DNA of 64,000 nucleotides from Flavobacterium bernardetii (GTDB lineage: Bacteria > Bacteroidota > Bacteroidia > Flavobacteriales > Flavobacteriaceae): contig NZ_JAANOQ010000002.1 of NCBI RefSeq assembly GCF_011305415.1, forward strand, positions 117,090-181,089, given 5' to 3'. Shown here piece by piece: positions 42,986-52,276 of the stretch. The position numbers were made by a program, and so were the translations under genes. The notes under the pieces are model-generated. The model was given only the letters and a program-made list of their open reading frames with translations, did no database searches and was not told the origin of the DNA. Numbering within the stretch: the stretch's first letter is position 1; each line of letters opens with the position of its first letter.

Positions 42986-45415
42986 ATGTACGTAATAAAA
43001 AGAGATGGCCATAAAGAGCCAGTAAGTTTTGACAAAATCACAGACAGAATCAAGAAACTGTGTTATGGTTTAAACGATTTAGTAGATGCTGTAAAAGTAG
43101 CTATGAGAGTTATTGAAGGATTATACGATGGTGTAACCACTTCAGAATTAGATAACTTGGCAGCAGAAACAGCAGCTTCAATGACCATTGCTCACCCAGA
43201 TTACGCACAACTAGCAGCTCGTATTGCCATTTCTAATTTACATAAAAACACCAACAAATCTTTCTCGGAAACGATGAACGAAATGTTTCATTATGTAAAT
43301 CCAAGAACCAATCAAGCAGCGCCTCTTTTATCAGAAGAAGTACATCAAGTAATTCAAGAAAATGCAGAATTTTTAAATTCTCATATCATATATAACAGAG
43401 ATTTTAACTACGATTATTTCGGATTTAAAACTCTAGAGCGTTCGTATTTATTAAAAATTAATGGTAAAATTGTAGAGCGTCCACAACACATGTTAATGCG
43501 TGTTTCTGTTGGAATTCACTTAAACGATTTGCCAGCTGTGTTGGAAACTTACGACTTAATGTCGAAAAAATTCTTCACACACGCTACACCAACTTTATTC
43601 AACGCTGGAACACCAAAACCTCAAATGTCATCTTGTTTCCTTTTGGCAATGCAAGACGATAGTATTGACGGAATTTACGACACGTTAAAACAAACGGCAA
43701 AAATTTCTCAATCAGCTGGTGGAATTGGATTGTCTATTCACAATGTTCGTGCAACAGGTTCATACATTCGTGGTACAAACGGAACTTCTAATGGAATTGT
43801 TCCAATGTTACGTGTGTTCAATGACACGGCTCGTTATGTAGATCAAGGTGGTGGAAAACGTAAAGGTAGTTTTGCGATTTACATCGAAACTTGGCATGCT
43901 GATATTTTCGATTTCTTAGATTTGAAAAAGAATACAGGTAAAGAAGAAATGCGTGCGCGTGATTTATTTTTCGCGATGTGGACGTCAGATTTATTCATGA
44001 AACGTGTACAAGAAGACGGAGTTTGGACGTTAATGTGTCCAAATGAATGTCCAGGTTTATACGATGTATATGGAGAAGAATTCGAAGCGTTGTATACTTC
44101 ATACGAAGCTGCTGGAAAAGGTAGAAAAACCATCAAAGCGCATGAATTATGGGAAAAAATTCTAGAATCGCAAATTGAAACTGGAACGCCTTACATGTTG
44201 TACAAAGATGCAGCTAACAGAAAATCAAATCAGAAAAATTTAGGTACGATTCGTTCTTCGAATTTATGTACGGAGATTATGGAATATACTTCGAAAGATG
44301 AAATTGCAGTTTGTAACTTAGCCTCTCTTTCGTTACCAATGTTCGTAGAAAACGGAACATTTAATCACGAGTTATTTTACACGGTTACAAAACGTGTAAC
44401 TAAAAACTTAAATAAAGTAATTGATAGAAATTATTATCCTGTAATTGAAGGAGAAAATTCTAACAAACGTCACCGTCCAATAGGATTAGGTGTACAAGGT
44501 TTAGCAGATGCTTTTATCATGTTAAGAATGCCTTTTACAAGTGACGAAGCGAAAAAATTAAACCAAGAAATCTTCGAAACGATGTACTTTGCAGCTGTTA
44601 CGGCTTCAATGGAAATGGCTAAAGAAGAAGGACCATATTCAACTTTTAAGGGTTCACCAATTTCTCAAGGAGAATTCCAATACAACCTTTGGGGCTTACA
44701 AGATTCAGATTTATCTGGTCGTTGGGATTGGACCAATTTAAGAAAAGAAGTAATGGAATTTGGAGTGCGTAACTCTTTATTAGTAGCGCCAATGCCAACA
44801 GCTTCAACTTCTCAAATTTTAGGAAACAACGAAGCGTTCGAACCATATACTTCAAACATTTATACTCGTAGAGTTTTATCTGGTGAATTTATCGTGGTAA
44901 ACAAACATTTACTAGAAGATTTAGTAAAATTAGGCTTGTGGACAGAAGATTTAAAACAAGAATTAATGCGTGAAAACGGATCAGTTCAAAACTTAAATAT
45001 TCCTCAAGACTTAAAAGAATTATACAAAACGGTTTGGGAAATGTCTATGAAAGATATTATTGATATGTCACGTCACCGTGGGTATTTCGTAGATCAATCG
45101 CAGTCGTTAAACTTGTTCATGCAAAATGCAAACTATGCAAAATTAACATCAATGCACTTCTACGCTTGGCAATCTGGTTTAAAAACGGGAATGTATTATT
45201 TACGTACAAAAGCAGCTGTTGATGCGATTAAGTTTACGTTAAATAACGACAAAAAAGCAGAACCAATCGTATCAACTCAACCAAAAGAGCAATTAGAAGT
45301 AGTACAAGCCGTAGAACCAGTTTCAACTGCCGCTATGAGTGCTGAAGAATACAGAGCGATGATTGAATTAGCTAAAAATGCTGGTCCAGACGATTGCGAA
45401 ATGTGTGGTTCTTAA
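42986..45415 (+). CDS. nrdA: Class I ribonucleotide reductase large subunit
   Basis: NrdA (809 residues from ATG 42986; an upstream TTG frame at 42962 is unlikely) reduces ribonucleoside diphosphates. It has an N-terminal ATP-cone (about 1-90; [16 protein letters not shown]) for allosteric control, active-site cysteines in [10 protein letters not shown] and RSSNLCTEI, the NLASLSLP loop, the effector/radical region [20 protein letters not shown], and the C-terminal redox pair CEMCGS. It functions with the upstream nrdB. Confidence 0.96.
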   Translation: MYVIKRDGHKEPVSFDKITDRIKKLCYGLNDLVDAVKVAMRVIEGLYDGVTTSELDNLAAETAASMTIAHPDYAQLAARIAISNLHKNTNKSFSETMNEMFHYVNPRTNQAAPLLSEEVHQVIQENAEFLNSHIIYNRDFNYDYFGFKTLERSYLLKINGKIVERPQHMLMRVSVGIHLNDLPAVLETYDLMSKKFFTHATPTLFNAGTPKPQMSSCFLLAMQDDSIDGIYDTLKQTAKISQSAGGIGLSIHNVRATGSYIRGTNGTSNGIVPMLRVFNDTARYVDQGGGKRKGSFAIYIETWHADIFDFLDLKKNTGKEEMRARDLFFAMWTSDLFMKRVQEDGVWTLMCPNECPGLYDVYGEEFEALYTSYEAAGKGRKTIKAHELWEKILESQIETGTPYMLYKDAANRKSNQKNLGTIRSSNLCTEIMEYTSKDEIAVCNLASLSLPMFVENGTFNHELFYTVTKRVTKNLNKVIDRNYYPVIEGENSNKRHRPIGLGVQGLADAFIMLRMPFTSDEAKKLNQEIFETMYFAAVTASMEMAKEEGPYSTFKGSPISQGEFQYNLWGLQDSDLSGRWDWTNLRKEVMEFGVRNSLLVAPMPTASTSQILGNNEAFEPYTSNIYTRRVLSGEFIVVNKHLLEDLVKLGLWTEDLKQELMRENGSVQNLNIPQDLKELYKTVWEMSMKDIIDMSRHRGYFVDQSQSLNLFMQNANYAKLTSMHFYAWQSGLKTGMYYLRTKAAVDAIKFTLNNDKKAEPIVSTQPKEQLEVVQAVEPVSTAAMSAEEYRAMIELAKNAGPDDCEMCGS

Positions 45416-45432
45416 TTTTGAATTTAATAAAT

Positions 45433-45711
45433 ATGAATGAAATTATAAAATTAGAATCTGAGTTTAGAAGAATCGAAAATATTTATCTCGAAAAGCGAAA
45501 AGCAATAAGTGCAGATGAGTCAAATCATTTTACAATTACTTTGAGTTACTCAGAATTATCAAAAAAATTCATTGAAAATGAAACAAAAGGTATTGTTGAT
45601 TTTGCAAATAATTTAATAAATAATGCTAACGATGAGAATGTTGAAAAAGAAATAAATTCTAAAACTGAATTATTTTTGACTGAATTTGCATTAAGCCTTA
45701 TCTATTCATAA
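45433..45711 (+). CDS. Hypothetical protein after nrdA
   Basis: A 92-residue acidic, helical protein starting at ATG 45433, 17 bp after nrdA (a frame starting earlier inside nrdA is rejected). It has no motif that I recognise; charged helices dominate (KLESEFRRIENIYLEKRKAI). A terminator follows directly, so it may be the last gene of the nrd unit. Confidence 0.6.
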   Translation: MNEIIKLESEFRRIENIYLEKRKAISADESNHFTITLSYSELSKKFIENETKGIVDFANNLINNANDENVEKEINSKTELFLTEFALSLIYS

Positions 45712-45718
45712 ATAAACA

Positions 45719-45750
45719 AAAACAGTCATTATTTTTAATGGCTGTTTTTT
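45719..45750 (+). terminator. Terminator of the nrd unit
   Basis: A 13-bp stem with one G-T pair (45719-45731 with 45736-45748; core AACAGTCATTA/TAATGGCTGTT), TTTT loop and T run. Confidence 0.8.
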
Positions 45751-45754
45751 TATG

Positions 45755-45846
45755 AAGCTAATCCTGCTATTCGCTATATTCCCGATGAAAAATCGGGAGA
45801 TGCCGCTACACCCGAGCTTTGCGAACTGACGAAGTAATCAGGGCTA
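45755..45846. repeat. Intergenic palindromic repeat element
   Basis: A GC-richer block with the hairpin TCCCGAT-GAAAA-ATCGGGA (45780-45798), then TGCCGCTACACCCGAGC and CGAGCTTTGCGAAC. The 45813-45839 part aligns with a segment inside ribF. It lies between a terminator and the toxin-antitoxin pair. Confidence 0.6.
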
Positions 45847-45903
45847 TTAATTTGTCATTTAATTAGAAATTTTTGTAATTTTACCATTCAAATACTTTAG
45901 ATT

Positions 45904-46122
45904 ATGAATATTACAATCGAAAAACAAAATTTACTTCAGTGGATTCAAGGTCTTACTGACGAGAAAATAATTGAAAGAATTTTGAGTATTAAACAAAACA
46001 ATGAAGTTTCTACTTATGAAAATCAATTAATTCAAAAAGGATTAGATGATATTTCAAGCGGAAACGTGAGTTCTCACGAAGATGTAAAAAAACGTTTTGA
46101 AGCAAAATTTGCAAAAAAATGA
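45904..46122 (+). CDS. Antitoxin of a RelE/ParE-type toxin-antitoxin module
   Basis: A 72-residue protein with an acidic/polar helical start (QNLLQWIQGLTDEKIIERIL) and a C-terminal tail (NVSSHEDVKKRFEAKFAKK) like antitoxin tails that wrap the toxin. The final codons overlap the toxin start by 4 bp. The N-terminal part should dimerise and bind the operator; I see no clear RHH or Phd signature. Confidence 0.75.
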   Translation: MNITIEKQNLLQWIQGLTDEKIIERILSIKQNNEVSTYENQLIQKGLDDISSGNVSSHEDVKKRFEAKFAKK

Positions 46123-46403
46123 ATGTAATTTGGACAAAAACTTCCGAGTTAACTTTAGATGAAATTATTAATTATATTGAAAATAAATTTGGAATATTAG
46201 TTTCTGAAAAATTTTATTCTGATGTTATTTCAACAGTGGAGGACATAAAAAACAATCCTGAATTATTTCCAATTTATCAAAGTCAAACAGCAACAAGAAA
46301 AGCGGTTATTAATAAAAAGACAATTTTATATTACCAAATTCAAGATACAAATATCAATTTATTAGCATTTTATGATGTTAGAAAAGGCGTTCATAAATTG
46401 TAA
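46119..46403 (+). CDS. RelE/ParE family toxin
   Basis: The 94-residue toxin has the ParE/RelE fold pattern: VIWTKTSELTLDEIINYIEN at the start, helices, then FPIYQSQTATRKAVINKKTI and YYQIQDTNINLLAFYDVRKG at the end. The R-K-A-V and Y-D-x-R positions match ParE-like plasmid stabilisation proteins. Whether it cuts mRNA or poisons gyrase cannot be said. It overlaps the antitoxin by 4 bp, as usual for such modules. Confidence 0.85.
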   Translation: MNVIWTKTSELTLDEIINYIENKFGILVSEKFYSDVISTVEDIKNNPELFPIYQSQTATRKAVINKKTILYYQIQDTNINLLAFYDVRKGVHKL

Positions 46404-46412
46404 TAAAAGTTA

Positions 46413-46420
46413 TACCTTTG
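46413..46420 (+). promoter_or_regulatory. Candidate promoter -7 box of gene 46435
   Basis: TACCTTTG, 14 bp before ATG 46435. Supports the short start over a frame from 46372 inside the toxin gene. Confidence 0.5.
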
Positions 46421-46434
46421 TAAAAAATAAAATC

Positions 46435-46656
46435 ATGGCAAAAGAAAAAGGAGTTTATACAGGAATAATTGAACAAGACGCTGACGGAAATTTTTTCTGC
46501 GGTCCATATATGTTAGATTACAAATTAGTCGTTTCAAAATTTAAATTGGGAGATGAAGTAAATTTGAAAACAGTTATTGAAAATCCTAGCGATAAAAGTT
46601 ATGAAAAATATCCGAAAAAATCGAGTTTATTTTTCTTATCTAATTTAAAAGAGTAA
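46435..46656 (+). CDS. Small hypothetical protein
   Basis: The 73-residue soluble protein (start GVYTGIIEQDADGNFFCGPY after MAKEK) seems beta-rich and has one cysteine. It has its own promoter box and terminator, so it is a single-gene unit. I do not recognise a family. Confidence 0.65.
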   Translation: MAKEKGVYTGIIEQDADGNFFCGPYMLDYKLVVSKFKLGDEVNLKTVIENPSDKSYEKYPKKSSLFFLSNLKE

Positions 46657-46661
46657 ATTTT

Positions 46662-46687
46662 AAAGCCTTCCTTTCGAAGGCTTTTTT
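46662..46687 (+). terminator. Terminator of gene 46435
   Basis: A 9-bp stem AAAGCCTTC/GAAGGCTTT with a 5-nt loop and T run. Confidence 0.85.
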
Positions 46688-46727
46688 TGTATATTTATTT
46701 TATCTTCGTATTCTTAAAAATTACGTT

Positions 46728-47168
46728 ATGCAACTCATTCGAACCAACTCAGACAACCCAGATTTTAAAATTTTATCAGCACTTTTTGATGACTATTTAG
46801 TGGATATTGATGGTGAGGAAAAAGATTTCTTCGCTTTCTATAATAACGTACAATTAGATACGGTTTTAGTGGTTTATGAAAATTCAGAAGTGGTTGGTTG
46901 TGGTGCTTTCAAAAAATTTGATGATACTACGGCTGAAATCAAACGTATGTTCGTGCATCCCAATCACAGAAATAAAGGAATTGCCAAGTTTGTTTTAAAT
47001 GAATTAGAACTTTGGGCAAATGATTTAGGTTTTACTTCATTTATATTAGAAACTTCTCCAAAACTAACTAGTGCCATTGCTTTGTATGAAAAAACAGGTT
47101 ACCAATTGATTCCAAATTACGGACAATATATCGGTGTGGAAAATAGCATTTGTATGAAAAAAGGTTAA
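46728..47168 (+). CDS. GNAT family N-acetyltransferase
   Basis: The 146-residue protein shows the acetyl-CoA site in MFVHPNHRNKGIAKFVLNEL (HPNHRNKGIAK, R-x-x-G-x-A), and the C-terminal FILETSPKLTSAIALYEKTG. It is distinct from the other GNAT protein at 34044. The substrate is unknown. It lies 33 bp before dgt and may be cotranscribed with it. Confidence 0.87.
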   Translation: MQLIRTNSDNPDFKILSALFDDYLVDIDGEEKDFFAFYNNVQLDTVLVVYENSEVVGCGAFKKFDDTTAEIKRMFVHPNHRNKGIAKFVLNELELWANDLGFTSFILETSPKLTSAIALYEKTGYQLIPNYGQYIGVENSICMKKG

Positions 47169-47201
47169 CTTCGTGCTTCAAACATCAAACATCAAACTTT
47201 T

Positions 47202-48548
47202 ATGATGCAATGGGAACAACTTTTGTCTTTAAAAAGACAAGGCGATACAAGTAAAAGATTACGAAAAGAACAAGACGACACGCGTTTAGGTTTTGAAGTG
47301 GATTATGATAGAATTATTTTCTCTTCAGAATTTCGTTTGTTGCAAGATAAAACACAAGTCATTCCGCTTTCTAAAACGGATTTTGTACACACGCGTTTAA
47401 CGCATAGTTTGGAAGTTTCAGTTGTGGGTCGTTCTATTGGAAGATTAGTTGGAAAAAAAGTATTAGAAAAATATCCGCATTTACAAGAAATTCACGGGTA
47501 TCAATTAAACGATTTTGGTGCTATTGTAGCTGCAGCTTGTTTGTCTCACGACATTGGAAATCCGCCTTTCGGACATTCAGGTGAAAAAGCAATCGGAGAA
47601 TATTTTTCTTCAGGAAGCGGACAAAAATATAAATCAGAAGCATCACCAAAAGAATGGCAGGATATTATTGATTTTGAAGGAAATGCGAACGGATTTTCTA
47701 TCTTAACCTCAAGTAGAGAAGGTGTAGAAGGTGCTTTGCGATTATCCTACGCGACTTTAGGAACTTTCATGAAATACCCAAAAGAAAGTCTGCCTAAAAA
47801 ACCAACAAAAAACATTTGCGATAAAAAATACGGATTCTTTCAGCAAGACAAAAAATTCTTTCAAGAAGTCGCTACCGAATTAGGTATGATTTCTAACAAA
47901 ACCAATCCAGATGTAGGTTATTTTCGTCATCCATTAGCTTTTTTAGTGGAAGCTGCCGATGATATTTGTTACACCATTATAGATTTTGAAGACGGAATTA
48001 AACTAGGATTAATCAACGAAGATTTCGCTTTAGAATATCTAATTAAATTGGTTCAAAAATCTATCGATTCTAAAAAATATAATGAATTAAAAACCAAAGA
48101 AGATCGTATTAGTTATTTGAGAGCTTTAGCTATTGGAAGTTTAATTAACGATGCTGTTTCTATTTTTATGGAAAACGAATCGGAAATTTTAAAAGGGGAG
48201 TTTTCGGTTTCTTTAATGGATAAAAGTCAGTACAAAGCACAAATTTCAGATATTATAAATATTAGCGTAAAAAACATTTATCAATCAAAAGAAGTTATTG
48301 AAAAAGAAATTATTGGTTATAAAGTCATTCATACTTTGTTAGATGTTTTTATCAATGCTTATATTAATACTGCTAATAATTCGGCAACCAATTCAGATAA
48401 GTTAATTATGAACATCTTGCCGGAAAAGTATAAAAGTAATAAAGAAACTATGTATGATAAGTTGTTGAATATCTGTCAGTTTATTTCTTTATTAACCGAC
48501 GGAAAAGCTATCGAGATTTATAAAATCATCAATGCAACAAAAATATAA
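47202..48548 (+). CDS. dgt: dGTP triphosphohydrolase
   Basis: The 448-residue HD-domain enzyme hydrolyses dGTP (and possibly other dNTPs) to the nucleoside and triphosphate, limiting dNTP pools. HD metal-binding residues lie in THSLEVSVVGRSIG (H about 68) and in LSHDIGNPPFGHSGE (H-D about 112-113), with FRHPLAFLVEAADDICYTI providing the last Asp. Start ATG 47202 or 47205 are both possible. The nearby nrdBA genes also act on dNTP supply. Confidence 0.93.
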   Translation: MMQWEQLLSLKRQGDTSKRLRKEQDDTRLGFEVDYDRIIFSSEFRLLQDKTQVIPLSKTDFVHTRLTHSLEVSVVGRSIGRLVGKKVLEKYPHLQEIHGYQLNDFGAIVAAACLSHDIGNPPFGHSGEKAIGEYFSSGSGQKYKSEASPKEWQDIIDFEGNANGFSILTSSREGVEGALRLSYATLGTFMKYPKESLPKKPTKNICDKKYGFFQQDKKFFQEVATELGMISNKTNPDVGYFRHPLAFLVEAADDICYTIIDFEDGIKLGLINEDFALEYLIKLVQKSIDSKKYNELKTKEDRISYLRALAIGSLINDAVSIFMENESEILKGEFSVSLMDKSQYKAQISDIINISVKNIYQSKEVIEKEIIGYKVIHTLLDVFINAYINTANNSATNSDKLIMNILPEKYKSNKETMYDKLLNICQFISLLTDGKAIEIYKIINATKI

Positions 48549-48693
48549 TGTCCTAAATGTATTTAATGTGTTTTGTTGGGTATTTTTTTGGTATTTTTTA
48601 TATTATGCTGATTTTTAATTAGTTTTTAAAATTTATTTAATGCATATTTTTGTTAAATTTCTGACTTAAATGATAGAAAATCAAAATTTTATA

Positions 48694-48724
48694 TTGTTTT
48701 TGTGTAATAAATATAGTACTTTTG
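48694..48724 (+). promoter_or_regulatory. Promoter of the Asp-box/PA-domain lipoprotein gene
   Basis: TTG at 48694-48696, then 20 bp, then TACTTTTG at 48717-48724. This fits the Bacteroidetes -33/-7 layout, 27 bp before ATG 48751. Confidence 0.65.
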
Positions 48725-48750
48725 ATGTTTTAATAAAAAACCCAAAAAAC

Positions 48751-51700
48751 ATGAAAAAACTTTTACTCTTTTATTTAGGTCTAGTTTCTCTAGTCTTTAT
48801 AAATTGTTCAGAAACAAAATCTGTTGTTAAAAAGGATTTAGTTGTGAGCGATAAAAACGTTACTACTAATAATCTTTCTAAAAAACAAGTTAAAGAATTA
48901 CGTAAAAAGCTTGATAATTATTTAGCTACAAGTAAAATTTACGAAACTTATAAGTATTCTAAAACGGAAAGAAAAGCTGCCGGTTTACCACCGAATAAAT
49001 ATTTTGAGCAGGAATGGTTATTGTCTATGAATCCTAGTTTAGGTAGACCAACTCCTGAAAATATAACTGTAATTAGAGAAGATTTAGAGAGATCACGTCA
49101 GGAAATTCTTGCAAATGGTAGAGTACCTGGTGATGCATCTGGTAATTCTTGGCAAGAAAGAGGACCAAACAATGTTGGTGGACGTACAAAAGCATTGATT
49201 TTTGATCCTACTGATGCGTCTGGTAATACTGTAATTGCTGGTGGTGTAAGTGGTGGTTTGTGGAAAAACACAAACATAACTTCTGCAGCAACTGTTTGGA
49301 CAAAAATTTCTTCACTTCCTGAACATTTAAATGTTCAAAATATTACTGTAGACCCAACAAATTCAAGTGTTTGGTATGTTGGTACTGGAGAATCGTATAC
49401 AGGTGATGTGAACGGAAATGGTATTTGGAAAACTACAAATGCAGGTGTGTCATGGTCAAGAGTTTTTGGTGGAGGTGTTGTTTCATCTACTCCAAGTGTT
49501 GTATATAATTTAAGTATTTTTGCTCCATCTAATCCAGCGGTAATTGGTGGATACAGTACTGGCTTAGCTAGCTTTGGTAGTCCTGTTGCTGATTTAGGAG
49601 GAAATAAAGAAATTGTTTTAGTAAATGATGGTACTGCTCCAACTGATGACGGTTGTGAAGCGTCACCAGCTGGTTCTTTAACAAATAAAATTGCATTAAT
49701 TAGAAGAGGTACTTGTACTTTTGAATCTAAAGTTTTTGCTGCTGAAATTGCAGGTGCAGTTGGAGCTATTATTATGAATAATGTTCCAGGTGCTGGTGTG
49801 ATTGGGATGGCTAGTTCTGATTTAGGTGCTAGTATTCCTTCAGTAAGTGTTTCAAAAGAAGATGGTGATTTATTAGTTGCTAACTTAGCAAATTTAACTG
49901 GAAATTTTTCTGCAACATTACCTGGTCAGTTTGCTGGTCTTGATGTTACGGGGATTCAATGTATTAATGATGTTGTGATTAAAAATGTAGCTGGTGTTCC
50001 ACATATATATGCTGCTGTTGGTGATTCTTACAATGCAGGTAATATTGGTGCTACAACTTATGGTTTATATAAATCTGTTGATGGTGGAACCAATTGGACT
50101 GGACCGTTAGGATTGCCTGTTACTGCAAGTGGAAACAGAACATGTCCTTTTGATCTTGAAGTAGCAGTTGGTGGAACACTTTGGGTTTCAACAACTAATA
50201 GTAGAACTTTTGGTGATGGTGGTGGAAAAATATATTCATCAACAGATAACGGAGCAACTTGGGTATTGAAACATACAGTAGTTGGAAACGGTGGAGGTAG
50301 AAGAGTTGAAATTGAAACTTCTGAAACAACAGCGGATGTTTTATATGTTTGTTCTCAATTAGGTCAAGCAGATGCAGCAGCCCCAACAATTGAAGTTCAG
50401 TTGTTAAAAACTACTAATGGTTTTGCAACTGCTCCAACGGTTCTTAGTTTACCTGCAGGAGATGAAGGTAGAGAAGCTACTTATGGTTTCACGGGTGCGC
50501 AAGCGTTTTATGATATGATGATTGAAACTAACCCGACAAATGATGCTATTGTGTATGTTGGAGGGATTGATTTATACAGATCTGCAAACAGTGGTACATC
50601 TTGGACAACAATTTCAAATTGGATGTCTGATGTGCATTCAGATCAACACGCTATGACTTTTAAACCTGGAAATCCTAATGTTGGTATTTTTGGAAATGAT
50701 GGAGGTGTTTATTATTCTGGTAGTTTATCAACAACGGGGACTCCAGCTGCAAGTAGAAATTCTGGATTTAACGTAACTCAATTCGTAGGAGTAGCAGTTT
50801 CACCAACAGGGGTAACTGGAATTTCTAATGACTTTTTCGTTGCAGGTGCACAAGATAATGGTTCAAACTATTTCCCTTCTACTCTTAGTACTACAACAGG
50901 TGTAGCTCCAGGTGTTTTAAGTGGTAGTGCCGAAGTTCAAGGTGGTGATGGAGGAATTCCTTTATTTAAACAAAACGCGACTTCTTCTGCGACTTCTTAT
51001 TATATTTCAAATTATGTTTATAATGACAATATGAATAAAAGAGGTTTAAATGGAGCGGTTCAAAGAACTTTAAGTAACGGGATAATTGATCGTGGATTAT
51101 TTTATCCTGCCATGGTTTTAGATTCACCTAATAATATCGTATATTCTGATTTTACAGATACTACTAATCGTGTTTATACTATTAGAAGATATTCTTCAAT
51201 AACAGGTGCTACTGTGGTAAGAACTAATTTTACTAATCCTACATTATTAACTTCTTACCCAACTGCTTTACAAGTTGGTAAGTTTACGCCAACAACTTTA
51301 TATGTTGGTACATCAAATTCTAAATTATTAAAATTAGTAAATGCAAGTACTGTTACAGCTGCAGCTTCTACTGCAGGTACTGGATGGAGTGATATTTCAA
51401 TTGGCTCTGGTTTTGTAGGAACTATTTCTGATATTGAATTCGGTGCTACTGATAATCAAATATTTGTAACATTAAAGAATTACGGTACTACTAATGTTTG
51501 GTATACTACAAATGGTGGAACAAATTGGTATAATATTGAAGGTAATTTACCTGATTTACCAGTTCACACTATTTTACAGAACCCATTAAATACTTCTGAA
51601 ATTATGATTGGTACTGAGCTAGGTGTATGGTATGCAAATACATTTAATCCTGCAACTACAGCTAATCAATCATTAAACTGGATGCAAGCATACAATGGTA

Positions 51701-52092
51701 TGAGTGGTGTTAAGGTAACAGATTTAGATTTACAACCAAATTCACCAACTGCACCTACAGCATATAATGTTTTTGCAGCAACTTATGGTAGAGGAGTATT
51801 TTCAGGAACTTTAACAAATACAGTTTTAAGTAATGAAACTTTCGAGTCTAATAAAAATGTAACTATTTATCCAAACCCAGTTAAAGATGTTTTAAATATT
51901 AGTATTAAAGATTTTTCTAGTGAACTGACTATTGTTGTTATGGATATTAATGGAAGAGAAGTTTATTCTAATAAAATAAATAATTTAAACGGAGTTAACC
52001 CAATCAATTTATCTTCATTATCATCTGGAGTATATGTTTTAAAACTTCAAGGCGAAAATTTAAACTATTCTGAGAAAATTATATTAGAGTAG
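48751..52092 (+). CDS. Secreted protein with Asp-box (VPS10/BNR) repeats, PA domain and T9SS sorting domain
   Basis: The 1113-residue product starts at ATG 48751 with a lipoprotein signal (LVFINC, Cys at about 20). A beta-propeller region follows, with repeated Asp-box phrases (NAGVSWSRV, DGGTNWTGP, DNGATWVLK, NSGTSWTTI, NGGTNWYNI). A PA domain is inserted at about 285-395 (KIALIRRGTCTFESKVFAAE, GAVGAIIMNN). A type A T9SS sorting domain closes it (about 1035-1113; TIYPNPVKDVLNISI). It may bind or process polymers outside the cell; no catalytic residues are evident. Its PA domain and tail resemble those of the fungalysin pseudogene downstream. Confidence 0.85.
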   Translation: MKKLLLFYLGLVSLVFINCSETKSVVKKDLVVSDKNVTTNNLSKKQVKELRKKLDNYLATSKIYETYKYSKTERKAAGLPPNKYFEQEWLLSMNPSLGRPTPENITVIREDLERSRQEILANGRVPGDASGNSWQERGPNNVGGRTKALIFDPTDASGNTVIAGGVSGGLWKNTNITSAATVWTKISSLPEHLNVQNITVDPTNSSVWYVGTGESYTGDVNGNGIWKTTNAGVSWSRVFGGGVVSSTPSVVYNLSIFAPSNPAVIGGYSTGLASFGSPVADLGGNKEIVLVNDGTAPTDDGCEASPAGSLTNKIALIRRGTCTFESKVFAAEIAGAVGAIIMNNVPGAGVIGMASSDLGASIPSVSVSKEDGDLLVANLANLTGNFSATLPGQFAGLDVTGIQCINDVVIKNVAGVPHIYAAVGDSYNAGNIGATTYGLYKSVDGGTNWTGPLGLPVTASGNRTCPFDLEVAVGGTLWVSTTNSRTFGDGGGKIYSSTDNGATWVLKHTVVGNGGGRRVEIETSETTADVLYVCSQLGQADAAAPTIEVQLLKTTNGFATAPTVLSLPAGDEGREATYGFTGAQAFYDMMIETNPTNDAIVYVGGIDLYRSANSGTSWTTISNWMSDVHSDQHAMTFKPGNPNVGIFGNDGGVYYSGSLSTTGTPAASRNSGFNVTQFVGVAVSPTGVTGISNDFFVAGAQDNGSNYFPSTLSTTTGVAPGVLSGSAEVQGGDGGIPLFKQNATSSATSYYISNYVYNDNMNKRGLNGAVQRTLSNGIIDRGLFYPAMVLDSPNNIVYSDFTDTTNRVYTIRRYSSITGATVVRTNFTNPTLLTSYPTALQVGKFTPTTLYVGTSNSKLLKLVNASTVTAAASTAGTGWSDISIGSGFVGTISDIEFGATDNQIFVTLKNYGTTNVWYTTNGGTNWYNIEGNLPDLPVHTILQNPLNTSEIMIGTELGVWYANTFNPATTANQSLNWMQAYNGMSGVKVTDLDLQPNSPTAPTAYNVFAATYGRGVFSGTLTNTVLSNETFESNKNVTIYPNPVKDVLNISIKDFSSELTIVVMDINGREVYSNKINNLNGVNPINLSSLSSGVYVLKLQGENLNYSEKIILE

Positions 52093-52109
52093 TAGATAAA
52101 AAAATATTT

Positions 52110-52148
52110 AAATCCTGCTTAATTGTAATATTAAGCAGGATTTTTTTT
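52110..52148 (+). terminator. First of two tandem terminators
   Basis: A 14-bp stem AAATCCTGCTTAAT/ATTAAGCAGGATTT (52110-52123 with 52130-52143), 6-nt loop and T run. Confidence 0.85.
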
Positions 52149-52158
52149 AAATATAACA

Positions 52159-52193
52159 AAAAACCTTTCTTAAGTTAAATTAGAAAGGTTTTT
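52159..52193 (+). terminator. Second tandem terminator
   Basis: A 12-bp stem AAAAACCTTTCT/AGAAAGGTTTTT (52159-52170 with 52182-52193), 11-nt loop and a T-rich tail. Confidence 0.75.
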
Positions 52194-52215
52194 GTTTTTT
52201 TTAACATAAATAATA

Positions 52216-52245
52216 TTTGAGTCTATGTCTAATAAGCTAATTTTG
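52216..52245 (+). promoter_or_regulatory. Promoter of the fungalysin pseudogene
   Basis: TTTG at 52216-52219, 18 bp, then TAATTTTG at 52238-52245. This is a good -33/-7 pair 32 bp before the ATG at 52277, so transcription signals look intact. Confidence 0.6.
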
Positions 52246-52276
52246 AATTTTTAATATGTAAACAATCTTCTTAATT

